Positions 1-5,140 of a DNA stretch of 10,578 nucleotides are shown here, one piece after another. The number at the start of each line of letters is the position of its first letter. Position 1 is the stretch's first letter. The notes under the pieces were generated by a model. That model saw only the letters and a program-made list of their open reading frames with translations. It searched no databases and was not told the DNA's origin. The position numbers and the translations under genes were made by a program. The DNA is from Actinomycetota bacterium (GTDB taxonomy: Bacteria; Actinomycetota; Actinomycetes; Streptosporangiales; Streptosporangiaceae). The stretch lies in the NCBI GenBank assembly GCA_003242605.1, contig QGUZ01000168.1:1-10578 (forward strand), read 5' to 3'.

Positions 1-2
1 TG

Positions 3-1151
3 GCCGGCGGCGTCAGACGCGTCGACGGCACGGCTGTCGCGGACGACGGTCAAGCCGAGCTGCCCGGCACCCTCTGGGACGCCGCGGACGACACCGTGGA
101 CGACACCGCGGCGGACACCGTGGAGGACACGGTGGAGGACACGGTGGACGACGCCGTGGACGACACCGTGGAGACGGTGGCCGGCGAGGACGTGGTGGCC
201 GAGGACGCCGACGACGCCGGGGATCTCGACGACGACTCCTCGGTCCTCGGCGACTCGGTGCACACGTACCTGAAGTCGATCGGCCGCCGCACCCTGCTCA
301 CCGCCGAGCAGGAGGTCGATCTCGCCAAGCGGATCGAGGCCGGCCTGTACGCCGAGTACAAGCTGGAGAACGAGCCCGGCCTGTCCGAGGAGGACCGCAG
401 GGACCTCGAGTGGATCGCCGAGGACGGCCGCCGCGCCAAGGAGCACATGCTCGAGGCGAACCTGCGCCTGGTGGTCTCGGTTGCGAAGAAGTACACCGAC
501 CGCGGCATGTCCCTGCTCGACGTGGTGCAGGAGGGCAACCTCGGCCTGATCCGGGCCGTGGAGAAGTTCGACTACACCAAGGGCTACAAGTTCTCCACGT
601 ACGCGATGTGGTGGATCCGGCAGGCGATCCAGCGCGGCTTCGCCGACTCGGCGCGCACCATCCGGCTGCCGGTCCACGTGCTGGAGATGCTGTCGAAGCT
701 GTCCCGGGTCGAGCGGGACATGCACCAGCAGCTCGGCCGCGAGCCCACGCCCGAGGAGCTCGCCGCGGTGCTCGACAAGACCCCGGACCAGATCGAGGAG
801 CTGCTGCGCACGAGCAGGCAGCCGATCAGCCTCGACTCCACGATCGGGGAGGACGGCGAGACCCGGATCGGCGACCTCATCGAGGACGTCGACTCCCCCG
901 AGGCCTCCGAGGTGGTCGACCGGCAGCTGCTCGCCGCCCAGCTCCGCGAGGTGCTCGACAACCTCTCCCCGCGCGAGGCCAAGATCATGTCGCTGCGGTT
1001 CGGCCTGCTCGACGGCAAGCCGCACACCCTCGACGAGATCGGCAAGCGCCTCGGCCTCACCCGGGAGCGCATCCGCCAGCTGGAGAAGGAGTCGCTGTCC
1101 AAGCTCCGCCACCCGAGCAACACCCGACCGCTGCTCGACTGGGCGAGCTGA
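3..1151 (+). CDS. RNA polymerase sigma-70 factor, primary-like (HrdB/SigB type, probably group 2), 5' end cut by the window
   Basis: Directs RNA polymerase to -10/-35 promoters. Numbering residues from the GTG at 96: region 1.2 is about 52-85 (DSVHTYLKSIG, LLTAEQEVDLAKRIEAGLY), region 2 about 113-195 (core-binding AKEHMLEANLRLVVSVAKKY; -10 helix with YAMWWIRQAIQRG, then ARTIRLPVH), region 3 about 196-270, and region 4 about 280-345, whose helix-turn-helix TLDEIGKRLGLTRERIRQLE reads the -35. The frame stays open to the window edge with no Shine-Dalgarno before GTG 96 and no other in-frame start inside the window, so the true start is probably upstream. The N-terminal part is an acidic tetrapeptide repeat (87-179), not a recognisable region 1.1. 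The family is certain. Group 2 rather than the housekeeping HrdB is inference, from substitutions in region 2.4 (QAIQRGFADSARTIRLP instead of the usual QAITR.IADQARTIRIP). A GC hairpin follows the stop. Confidence 0.93.
   Translation, partial: AGGVRRVDGTAVADDGQAELPGTLWDAADDTVDDTAADTVEDTVEDTVDDAVDDTVETVAGEDVVAEDADDAGDLDDDSSVLGDSVHTYLKSIGRRTLLTAEQEVDLAKRIEAGLYAEYKLENEPGLSEEDRRDLEWIAEDGRRAKEHMLEANLRLVVSVAKKYTDRGMSLLDVVQEGNLGLIRAVEKFDYTKGYKFSTYAMWWIRQAIQRGFADSARTIRLPVHVLEMLSKLSRVERDMHQQLGREPTPEELAAVLDKTPDQIEELLRTSRQPISLDSTIGEDGETRIGDLIEDVDSPEASEVVDRQLLAAQLREVLDNLSPREAKIMSLRFGLLDGKPHTLDEIGKRLGLTRERIRQLEKESLSKLRHPSNTRPLLDWAS
87..179 (+). repeat. Tandem 12-bp repeats coding for D/E-D-T-V tetrapeptides
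   Basis: Seven consecutive 12-bp units (pattern GAS GAC ACS GTG, with variants) plus a partial eighth encode DDTV, DDTA, ADTV, EDTV, EDTV, DDAV, DDTV, ETV in the acidic N-terminal region of the sigma factor. The copies differ at third positions and at a few residues, so this is an aged array and not a fresh duplication, although units 4 and 5 are identical. The peptide is strongly acidic and probably disordered. Confidence 0.85.
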
Positions 1152-1164
1152 GCCCGACGGCCCA

Positions 1165-1195
1165 CCGCCCCGCCCGCCCCTTACGGGCGGGGCGG
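1165..1195. terminator. GC-rich hairpin between the sigma gene and the convergent small gene
   Basis: A perfect 12-bp stem (1165-1176 with 1184-1195) encloses a 7-nt loop (CCCCTTA), 13 bp after the sigma factor stop and 39 bp from the stop of the opposing gene. There is no U-tract on either strand, as is common for actinobacterial terminators. It probably serves both converging transcripts. Confidence 0.75.
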
Positions 1196-1234
1196 GGTCG
1201 TGTCCGGTGGGGCCGCCGGTGCGCGGGAGGCCGG

Positions 1235-1636
1235 TCAGGCCGCCTTCGACGGGACCTGACGCGGCAGGCGCGGGATCCCGGTGAGGCGGTGCCGCTCACG
1301 CCAGGTGCGCAGCCGGTCCACCTCCGCGGTCCACTTGGCGCCGGCGGGCGTGGCCTTGGCCTTGCGCCGCCGGATGCGGTCGTCGTACGCCTTGGGGCCG
1401 AAGGTGGCGCGCTGGGCGGCCTCGGCCGCGCGCAGCGCCTGGGTGAGCGCCCGGTCGAGGGCCACGGCCGCGGCGTGCAGCTCCTGCAGAGACCGCCGCT
1501 CGGCCTGCGCCCGGAGGAACTCCTCCTCCGCGCGCGCGACCTTGCGCAGCAGGTCGTCGTAGCCCTTCCCGACCTCCTGGTCGGCGTGGTAGCGGACCTC
1601 CGCCTCCCGGCTCACCCGCGGTCGGAAAAACGCCAT
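1235..1636 (-). CDS. Hypothetical charged coiled-coil protein, 133 aa
   Basis: I do not recognise this family. The ATG at 1636 is chosen because AAAGGG lies 7-8 nt upstream; the frame continues open upstream, but with low-complexity sequence typical of GC-rich shadows. The protein starts MAFFRPRVSREAEVRYHADQ, then about residues 20-80 are rich in Ala, Glu, Arg and Leu with heptad-like spacing (KVARAEEEFLRAQAERRSL), suggesting a long amphipathic helix or coiled coil. After a GPKAYDDRIRRRKAK segment the C-terminal third is basic (WTAEVDRLRTWRERHRLTGIPRLP). No signal peptide or membrane segment is seen. It is a single gene, convergent with the sigma factor and divergent from the TetR gene across 165 bp. 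That the gene is real is supported by its ribosome binding site and codon bias; a role cannot be assigned. Confidence 0.72.
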   Translation of the reverse strand: MAFFRPRVSREAEVRYHADQEVGKGYDDLLRKVARAEEEFLRAQAERRSLQELHAAAVALDRALTQALRAAEAAQRATFGPKAYDDRIRRRKAKATPAGAKWTAEVDRLRTWRERHRLTGIPRLPRQVPSKAA

Positions 1637-1766
1637 CGTCAGCCCTTTCTCAACCTGTTCCGCTCGCCGTTCGGCGATGTCGTCGAGACGTAGCGTACGC
1701 CGTCCGGAATGCGGCCGTGTCCACCGGGCCGCCGCGGGCCCAGGCGGCCGCCCGGCGCGGCGCCCT

Positions 1767-1777
1767 TTACAAAGTAA
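1767..1777. promoter_or_regulatory. Short palindrome TTAC-AAA-GTAA, possible TetR autoregulatory operator
   Basis: The inverted repeat TTAC/GTAA around AAA lies 25-35 nt before the TetR start, within an otherwise very GC-rich stretch. TTTAC...GTAAA-like palindromes are a frequent operator type for TetR-family repressors, so self-binding is plausible. The palindrome has only four base pairs per arm and does not extend outward, so this is tentative. Confidence 0.4.
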
Positions 1778-1801
1778 GCCAGGCACGGGAGACTGGGCGC
1801 C

Positions 1802-2386
1802 ATGCCGGCGAAACGCCCACCGATCCCGCTGTCCCGCGAGCGCATCATCGAGGCCGCGCTGCACATCGCCGACGGGCAGGGGCTGCGCCGCCTCACCATG
1901 CGGCGGCTCGGCGACGCCCTCCAGGTCGAGGCGATGGCGATCTACCACCACATCCCCGGGGGCAAGGAGGCGCTGCTCGACGCCCTCGCCGAGCACGTCA
2001 CCACGGTCACCGTCGAGGACGGCGCCGGTGGATCCTGGCAGGACCTCGCCCGCGCCTGGGCCCGGGCCTGCCGGGCCGCGCTGCTCGCCCACCCCGGCGT
2101 GCTCGCGCTCGCGATGACGCGGCCGCCGCGCGGCCGGGCCGCCGCCGCGCTGCGGGAGCACATCGACCGGCTCGGCGACGCGGGCCTGCCCGACCCGGCG
2201 GGTGCGCTGCGCACGATCCGCGCCTACGTGATGGGGAGCGTCGCGATCGAGGTGCAGCGCTCGGGCTGGAACGGCGAGGCGGCCGAGTCCGCCGACGAGG
2301 CGGTGGCCGCGTTCGAGCGCGGCCTCGACGCCGTCATCGCCGGGCTCGCCGCGGGCCTTCCCCCCGGCGCCGGCGGCCGGACATGA
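1802..2386 (+). CDS. TetR/AcrR family transcriptional regulator, 194 aa
   Basis: One-component repressor with an N-terminal DNA-binding helix-turn-helix and a C-terminal ligand/dimerisation domain. Residues 11-60 match the TetR N-terminal domain (SRERIIEAALHIADGQGLRR, LTMRRLGDALQV, then the recognition helix VEAMAIYHHIPGGKEALLDAL). The VEAMAIYHH pattern and the rest of the protein resemble the TetR_C (tetracycline repressor C-terminal) subgroup of actinobacteria. Length is normal for the family. The ATG at 1802 has GGGAG about 11 nt upstream. It stands alone: the next gene on the same strand is 414 bp away and the neighbour upstream is divergent, so its target is either itself, the coiled-coil gene at 1235-1636, or something outside the window. 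The effector is unknown. Confidence 0.93.
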   Translation: MPAKRPPIPLSRERIIEAALHIADGQGLRRLTMRRLGDALQVEAMAIYHHIPGGKEALLDALAEHVTTVTVEDGAGGSWQDLARAWARACRAALLAHPGVLALAMTRPPRGRAAAALREHIDRLGDAGLPDPAGALRTIRAYVMGSVAIEVQRSGWNGEAAESADEAVAAFERGLDAVIAGLAAGLPPGAGGRT

Positions 2387-2432
2387 CCATCCCGGACTGA
2401 TCCCCGAACCACCCGAAAGGATCATGCGAAAC

Positions 2433-2454
2433 CGGCGCGCGGCGGCGCGCGCCG
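2433..2454. terminator. GC hairpin downstream of the TetR gene
   Basis: An 8-bp perfect stem (2433-2440 with 2447-2454) and a 6-nt loop GGCGGC begin 46 nt after the TetR stop. There is no clear U-tract. It is a likely transcript end, but GC-rich chance pairing cannot be excluded. Confidence 0.45.
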
Positions 2455-2617
2455 CTCTACACTGTGCCCGCTCGCATCGCCCGCGACGACCCCGCCGCGA
2501 CGGATCCGTGCCGGCCTCGGCCGGCATCGCCGCGCTCGCACACAGGCCCACGTAACCGTTCGTTTATCGCGCCGGCGGCGTGTCGCGCCCGCTCCGTTAC
2601 CCTTCGCGATGCACCCT

Positions 2618-2633
2618 TGTGGTTTAGACCACA
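2618..2633. promoter_or_regulatory. Palindrome TGTGGT-TTAG-ACCACA, GntR/HutC (DasR dre-like) operator candidate
   Basis: A perfect 6-bp inverted repeat around TTAG. Its core TGGTTTAGACCA differs at one position from the DasR responsive element core TGGTCTAGACCA of Streptomyces, and it fits the general HutC-subfamily pattern GT-N-TA-N-AC (GTTTAGAC). It lies 167 bp upstream of the DUF5999 start. The match is seen in the sequence; which regulator binds is inference. Confidence 0.5.
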
Positions 2634-2751
2634 CGGCGGTGACCCGGCGTTCGGGGCGTGCACGGGAACGCCACCCGTCCGGCGACACCGAACCGCCCAA
2701 AGGGGCTATGTCGCCGCGCAGGTGGACGCCCCACACTGGGAATTGTCAATG

Positions 2752-2765
2752 TGTGGTAGGCCACA
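2752..2765. promoter_or_regulatory. Inverted repeat TGTGG-TAGG-CCACA in the proximal promoter of the DUF5999 gene
   Basis: A 5-bp inverted repeat with a 4-nt centre, 35 nt before the start codon. GTGTGG at 2751 also pairs as an inverted repeat with CCACAC at 2731-2736. The position, overlapping or just downstream of a candidate -35 (TTGTCA, 2743-2748), would suit an operator. Confidence 0.4.
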
Positions 2766-2800
2766 TTCACCTCGGGAACGAGAAGACGGAGGCACGAGCT

Positions 2801-3001
2801 ATGTGCCCGCATGACCCGCCCTGTCCGCCCGCGGACGCAGCGGACCGCGAGGCGGCACGCACCATCGCCGCCCACCCCGAGCAGGGCTGGAGCCTGCTGT
2901 GCAACGGGGTCGTCCTGTTCGAGGACACCGGCGAGCTGCTGCCGAACGGGACGATCATCGCCCCGCACCGGCCCACCGACCTTGCGGTGAACGCCGCCTG
3001 A
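2801..3001 (+). CDS. DUF5999 family small protein, 66 aa
   Basis: A small conserved actinobacterial protein of unknown function, familiar from many Streptomyces genomes. It has the family hallmarks: MCPHDPPCP at the N-terminus, ADAADREAAR, then HPEQGWSLLCNGVVLFEDTG, ELLPNG and IIAPHRP near the C-terminus. Cys2, His4, Cys8 and Cys37 are the visible potential metal or redox ligands; C-x-H-x3-C at the start looks like half of a metal site (inference). The length is full for the family. GGAGG at 2788-2792, 8 nt before the ATG, is one of the best ribosome binding sites in the window and fixes the start. No signal peptide or membrane helix. It is transcribed alone, with a long complex upstream region and a hairpin after the gene. 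Confidence 0.93.
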   Translation: MCPHDPPCPPADAADREAARTIAAHPEQGWSLLCNGVVLFEDTGELLPNGTIIAPHRPTDLAVNAA

Positions 3002-3045
3002 CACACCGACGCCGCTCGCCGGCGGGCGACCCGCGGGGCGGCATG

Positions 3046-3140
3046 ACCGGGGGACACCACCGGGGGGAGACACGACACCGGGGGAACCACCGGGGGGCGA
3101 GCAGACGGCGTGCGAGACGAAGGGCACGCGCAACCGGGGG
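3046..3140 (+). repeat. G-run direct repeats with G-quadruplex potential
   Basis: Two near-identical 21-22 bp copies (3046-3067 and 3077-3097), each ACC-G5, a short A/C spacer, ACC-G6, differ by a single-base indel and are spaced 31 bp start to start. A further CCGGGGG is at 3134-3140. The four G-runs (3049-3053, 3062-3067, 3080-3084, 3092-3097) lie on the + strand downstream of the DUF5999 stop, so they would also be in its 3' untranslated RNA. Confidence 0.7.
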
Positions 3141-3189
3141 CACCCACACGGGCCGCAGCGGCGCGATCAGGCGGCCCCATCCCCGCCTT

Positions 3190-3213
3190 CCGGGCCATCT
3201 CTGGACGGCCCGG
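3190..3213. terminator. Hairpin between DUF5999 and the alpha/beta hydrolase gene
   Basis: CCGGGCC (3190-3196) pairs perfectly with GGCCCGG (3207-3213) around a 10-nt loop. It lies directly after the stop of the - strand hydrolase and 188 bp after the + strand DUF5999 gene, so it probably acts on both converging transcripts. No U-tract. Confidence 0.5.
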
Positions 3214-3861
3214 TCATCGGTGACCACCCGCCGCGGCGCGGCCCGCCGCGGTGACCCCCACCAGCCCGTCCACCCATTCGGCGACGATCTCACCCACGCG
3301 CACCGGGTTCCGGGTCAGCTCGTGCCCCTCGCCCGGCAGCACCACCACGCGCGCCGCGCCGGCCGCGTCCGGCACCCCGAACGGGTCGCGGTCCCCGTTG
3401 ACGACGAGCACGGGCACGCCCGCGTCGCGCAGCTCCGCGGCCCTGGACCGCTCCGGGCGGCCCGGCGGATGGAGCGGGAACGCCAGCGCGACCACGCCGG
3501 CGGCGCCCGCCGCGCGAGCCGTACGGCAGGCGACCCGCGCCCCGTTGCTGCGGCCGCCCTGCACCAGCGGGAGATCCGGGTAGCGGTCGCGCAGCGCGGC
3601 CACCACGGTCAGCCACGCCTCGTCCTGCCGGGCCGCGGACCCGGGGGCGCGCGCCCCGGCGACCCGAAACGGCTGCACGACCCGCGCCACGGTGCCGCCG
3701 ATCGCCCGCACCGCGTCCCGCACCGCGAGCAGGTCGGCGGAGTCCACTCCCCCGCCCGCCCCGTGGGTGAGCACGAACAGCAGCCGCGGGTCGGCCGCCT
3801 CGTCGATCTCCACCCGGGCGGGCCCGCGCGGGGTCGCCACCTCCAGGCCCCGGATCTCCAT
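3214..3861 (-). CDS. KANL3/Tex30-type alpha/beta hydrolase, 215 aa
   Basis: A compact cytoplasmic alpha/beta hydrolase of the KANL3/Tex30 (dienelactone hydrolase-like) group; substrate unknown. Visible elements: oxyanion-loop motif LTHGAGGG at about 31-38, nucleophile elbow GGRSNGAR with Ser105, the family segment FPLHPPGRPE at 128-137, acid loop NGDRDPFG with Asp157/Asp159, and GEGHEL with His180 as catalytic base. The triad is therefore complete. Length about 200-220 is usual. ATG 3861 has no Shine-Dalgarno but a TANNNT -10 (TAGCCT) ends 7 nt before it, so translation is probably leaderless. It is divergent from the small membrane protein gene at 3929 across 67 bp and ends in a hairpin. The last 12 residues are low-complexity Ala/Gly. 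Confidence 0.88.
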   Translation of the reverse strand: MEIRGLEVATPRGPARVEIDEAADPRLLFVLTHGAGGGVDSADLLAVRDAVRAIGGTVARVVQPFRVAGARAPGSAARQDEAWLTVVAALRDRYPDLPLVQGGRSNGARVACRTARAAGAAGVVALAFPLHPPGRPERSRAAELRDAGVPVLVVNGDRDPFGVPDAAGAARVVVLPGEGHELTRNPVRVGEIVAEWVDGLVGVTAAGRAAAGGHR

Positions 3862-3868
3862 GGGCGGC

Positions 3869-3874
3869 AGGCTA
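3869..3874 (-). promoter_or_regulatory. Predicted -10 (TAGCCT) of the hydrolase gene, leaderless start
   Basis: On the - strand TAGCCT fits TANNNT and is separated from the ATG at 3861 by 7 nt, putting the expected transcription start at or within 1-2 nt of the start codon. No convincing -35 is seen. Confidence 0.5.
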
Positions 3875-3915
3875 TCGTCCCGGCACGGGCCGCGCCACGA
3901 CCGGGGGTGGCGACC

Positions 3916-3921
3916 TAGAGT
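3916..3921 (+). promoter_or_regulatory. Predicted -10 (TAGAGT) of the small membrane protein gene, leaderless start
   Basis: TAGAGT fits TANNNT and ends 7 nt before GTG 3929. GGAGG at 3923-3927 lies only 1 nt before the GTG, too close to work as a normal Shine-Dalgarno, which favours a leaderless mRNA and supports this GTG. Confidence 0.5.
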
Positions 3922-3928
3922 TGGAGGC

Positions 3929-4279
3929 GTGGCAGACGAGCGCCTCCCCCGTGACGAACTGCGCGCCGTGATCGACGCCCGGCGCGAACTCGGCCCGGAC
4001 TACGACCCGGCCCTGGTGGAGTCGTTCCTCGACAAGCTCGAGGACGGCATCGCCGCCAAGGTGCGCGCGGAGGTCGACGCGCGCGTCACCGACCGGCGGC
4101 AGGCCACGGGCCGCGGCGACCCCTCCTTGACGATGGCGATGGGCTCGCTCGCCCTCGGCATCCCGCTCACCGGGATCGCGGCCGGCAACGCGGGCCTGGT
4201 CGGCCTGGTCATCGCCTGGGGCGGCATCATCGCGGTCAACGCGGTGCACGCCCTGCACCGGCGCCGCGACCGGCGCTGA
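3929..4279 (+). CDS. Small actinobacterial membrane protein with two transmembrane helices, 116 aa
   Basis: Residues 1-60 are soluble and charged (RDELRAVIDARRELGPDYDPALVESFLDKLEDGI, a pattern seen at the N-terminus of many actinobacterial hypothetical membrane proteins). Two hydrophobic helices follow: about 67-84 (MAMGSLALGIPLTGIAAG) and about 85-107 (NAGLVGLVIAWGGIIAVNAV), and a basic tail HRRRDRR ends the protein, predicting an in-in topology with both ends cytoplasmic. GTG 3929 is chosen because it follows a -10 box by 7 nt and gives the conserved-looking start VADERLPRDELR; the longer frame upstream overlaps the divergent hydrolase gene. Function unknown. It converges on the TPR gene with only 15 bp between stops. 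Confidence 0.82.
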   Translation: MADERLPRDELRAVIDARRELGPDYDPALVESFLDKLEDGIAAKVRAEVDARVTDRRQATGRGDPSLTMAMGSLALGIPLTGIAAGNAGLVGLVIAWGGIIAVNAVHALHRRRDRR

Positions 4280-4291
4280 GCCTGCGGCGCC
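4272..4291. other. Weak hairpin at the convergent gene junction
   Basis: GGCGC (4272-4276) pairs with GCGCC (4287-4291) around a 10-nt loop, spanning the stop of the membrane protein gene. It is the only stem visible in the 15-bp gap between two converging genes and is weak for a terminator. Confidence 0.25.
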
Positions 4292-4294
4292 CCG

Positions 4295-5101
4295 CTACCA
4301 GGCGAGGTTTCGCTCCCGCCGCAGCCGCACCTGGTGGGCGAGGCGCTCGTCCTCGTGCTCGAGGCCGTACCGCCAGACCTCCTCGGCGTCCTCGTCCCGG
4401 CCGCGCAGCGGCAGGGTGCGGGCGAGCAGCTCGATGGCGAGCGCGTCGGTATCCGGGTCGGAGCCCTCCTCGATCGCCCCGGCGAACTCGCCGCAGGCCA
4501 TGTCGAGGTGGGCGATGCCGAGCAGCACACGCAGCCGGGGCGCGTCGGCCACGTCCGGCACCTCCAGCGCCTCCAGCAGCACGTCGGCGGCCTCCCCCGG
4601 CGCCCCCTCCTCCAGCAGCATCTCGGCGAGCTCCTGGGCGGCGCGCGAGGCCGCCTTCGGGTCGCGGGTGGCGAGCGCGGCGCGCAGGTGCTCCTCCGCC
4701 TCCTCGGCCCTGCCCGCCCGCATGGCGAGCCGGGCGAGCGCGAGGTGCGCCATCGGCAGGTACGCGGGGTTGCCCACGCCGATCACGGCCTGCCACGCCG
4801 CCCGCGCCTGATCCCACTGGCCGTCGCGCTCGAACCCCCGGGCGAGGTGGCAGGCGCCCTGCGCGGCGTACTCGGGGTGGCCGCTGGCGAGCGCGGCCCG
4901 CGCCGCCTCCCGGGCGCGCTCGTGGTCGCCGCGCTCGTCGAGCACGACGGCGAGCCCCACCGCCGCCTGGGCGTGGTCGGGGTCGTCGCGCCGCGCGGCC
5001 ATCCGGGCCAGGATCTCCTCGGCTCCGGCGAGGTCGCCGGCCTCCGCGAGCCGCCGGGCCTCGTCCAGCGACTCCCGCGGGCGCAGGTCCTGGGCCGTCA
5101 T
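4295..5101 (-). CDS. Tetratricopeptide repeat protein, 268 aa
   Basis: A soluble all-helical scaffold made of about seven TPR-like helical pairs covering most of the protein: roughly residues 10-36 (DEARRLAEAGDLAGAEEILARM), 44-75, 79-113 (ARGFERDGQWDQARAAWQAV), 115-148 (ALARLAMRAGRAEEAEEHLRAAL), 152-184, 190-218 and 220-252 (LPLRGRDEDAEEVWRYGL). The recurring G-x-x-x-x-A pattern is the TPR signature. No enzymatic domain, signal peptide or membrane helix is seen, so it probably mediates protein-protein contacts; partners unknown. ATG 5101 is preferred over the TTG seven codons upstream because GGGAGGGAG sits 5-6 nt before ATG. It is a single gene, with a TAAGAT -10 about 33 nt upstream and a hairpin-poor convergent end. 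Confidence 0.9.
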   Translation of the reverse strand: MTAQDLRPRESLDEARRLAEAGDLAGAEEILARMAARRDDPDHAQAAVGLAVVLDERGDHERAREAARAALASGHPEYAAQGACHLARGFERDGQWDQARAAWQAVIGVGNPAYLPMAHLALARLAMRAGRAEEAEEHLRAALATRDPKAASRAAQELAEMLLEEGAPGEAADVLLEALEVPDVADAPRLRVLLGIAHLDMACGEFAGAIEEGSDPDTDALAIELLARTLPLRGRDEDAEEVWRYGLEHEDERLAHQVRLRRERNLAW

Positions 5102-5134
5102 CGAGGTCTCCCTCCCGCGCAAACGATCTCCAGG

Positions 5135-5140
5135 ATCTTA
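5135..5140 (-). promoter_or_regulatory. Predicted -10 (TAAGAT) of the TPR gene
   Basis: TAAGAT on the - strand fits the actinobacterial TANNNT consensus and lies in an isolated AT-containing patch, giving a short leader of about 27 nt that carries the GGGAGGGAG ribosome binding site. No clear -35 is seen. Confidence 0.45.

Larger units (their letters stand above)
2455..2800. other. Long non-coding upstream region of the DUF5999 gene
   Basis: About 345 bp with no convincing open frame; its AT content is higher than the surroundings and it contains short AT-bearing motifs. Contents seen: GTAACC at 2552-2557 and its complement GTTACC at 2596-2601; a 16-bp GntR-like palindrome at 2618-2633; half-sites CCACAC (2731-2736), GTGTGG (2751-2756) and CCACA (2761-2765); and TTGTCA at 2743-2748, a possible -35 without a good -10 partner. 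The density of palindromes suggests a multi-input promoter for the small gene at 2801. Confidence 0.55.

Noticed and set aside
1..1151. Horizontal transfer or mobile element near the acidic repeat in the sigma gene
   Set aside because: Repeats are in frame, codon use matches the rest of the gene, and no transposase, target duplication or terminal inverted repeats are present.
410..1693. Long + strand frame overlapping the sigma gene and beyond
   Set aside because: Arg/Pro/Gly/Ala-rich translation in a shifted frame of a confident gene; typical GC-rich shadow.
2424..2556. 43-codon open frame with ATG after GAAAGGATC downstream of tetR
   Set aside because: Arg/Ala-rich, hairpin-forming sequence with no conserved look; the purine stretch is only 2-3 nt from the ATG. 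Not reported as a gene.
3049..3097. Regularly spaced G-rich repeats as a CRISPR-like array
   Set aside because: Only two copies, short and within low-complexity G/A/C sequence; no spacer-like diversity and no cas genes.
5102..5122. TTG start seven codons upstream for the TPR protein
   Set aside because: The extra residues would be encoded by the GGGAGGGAG ribosome binding site itself; the ATG at 5101 is better.
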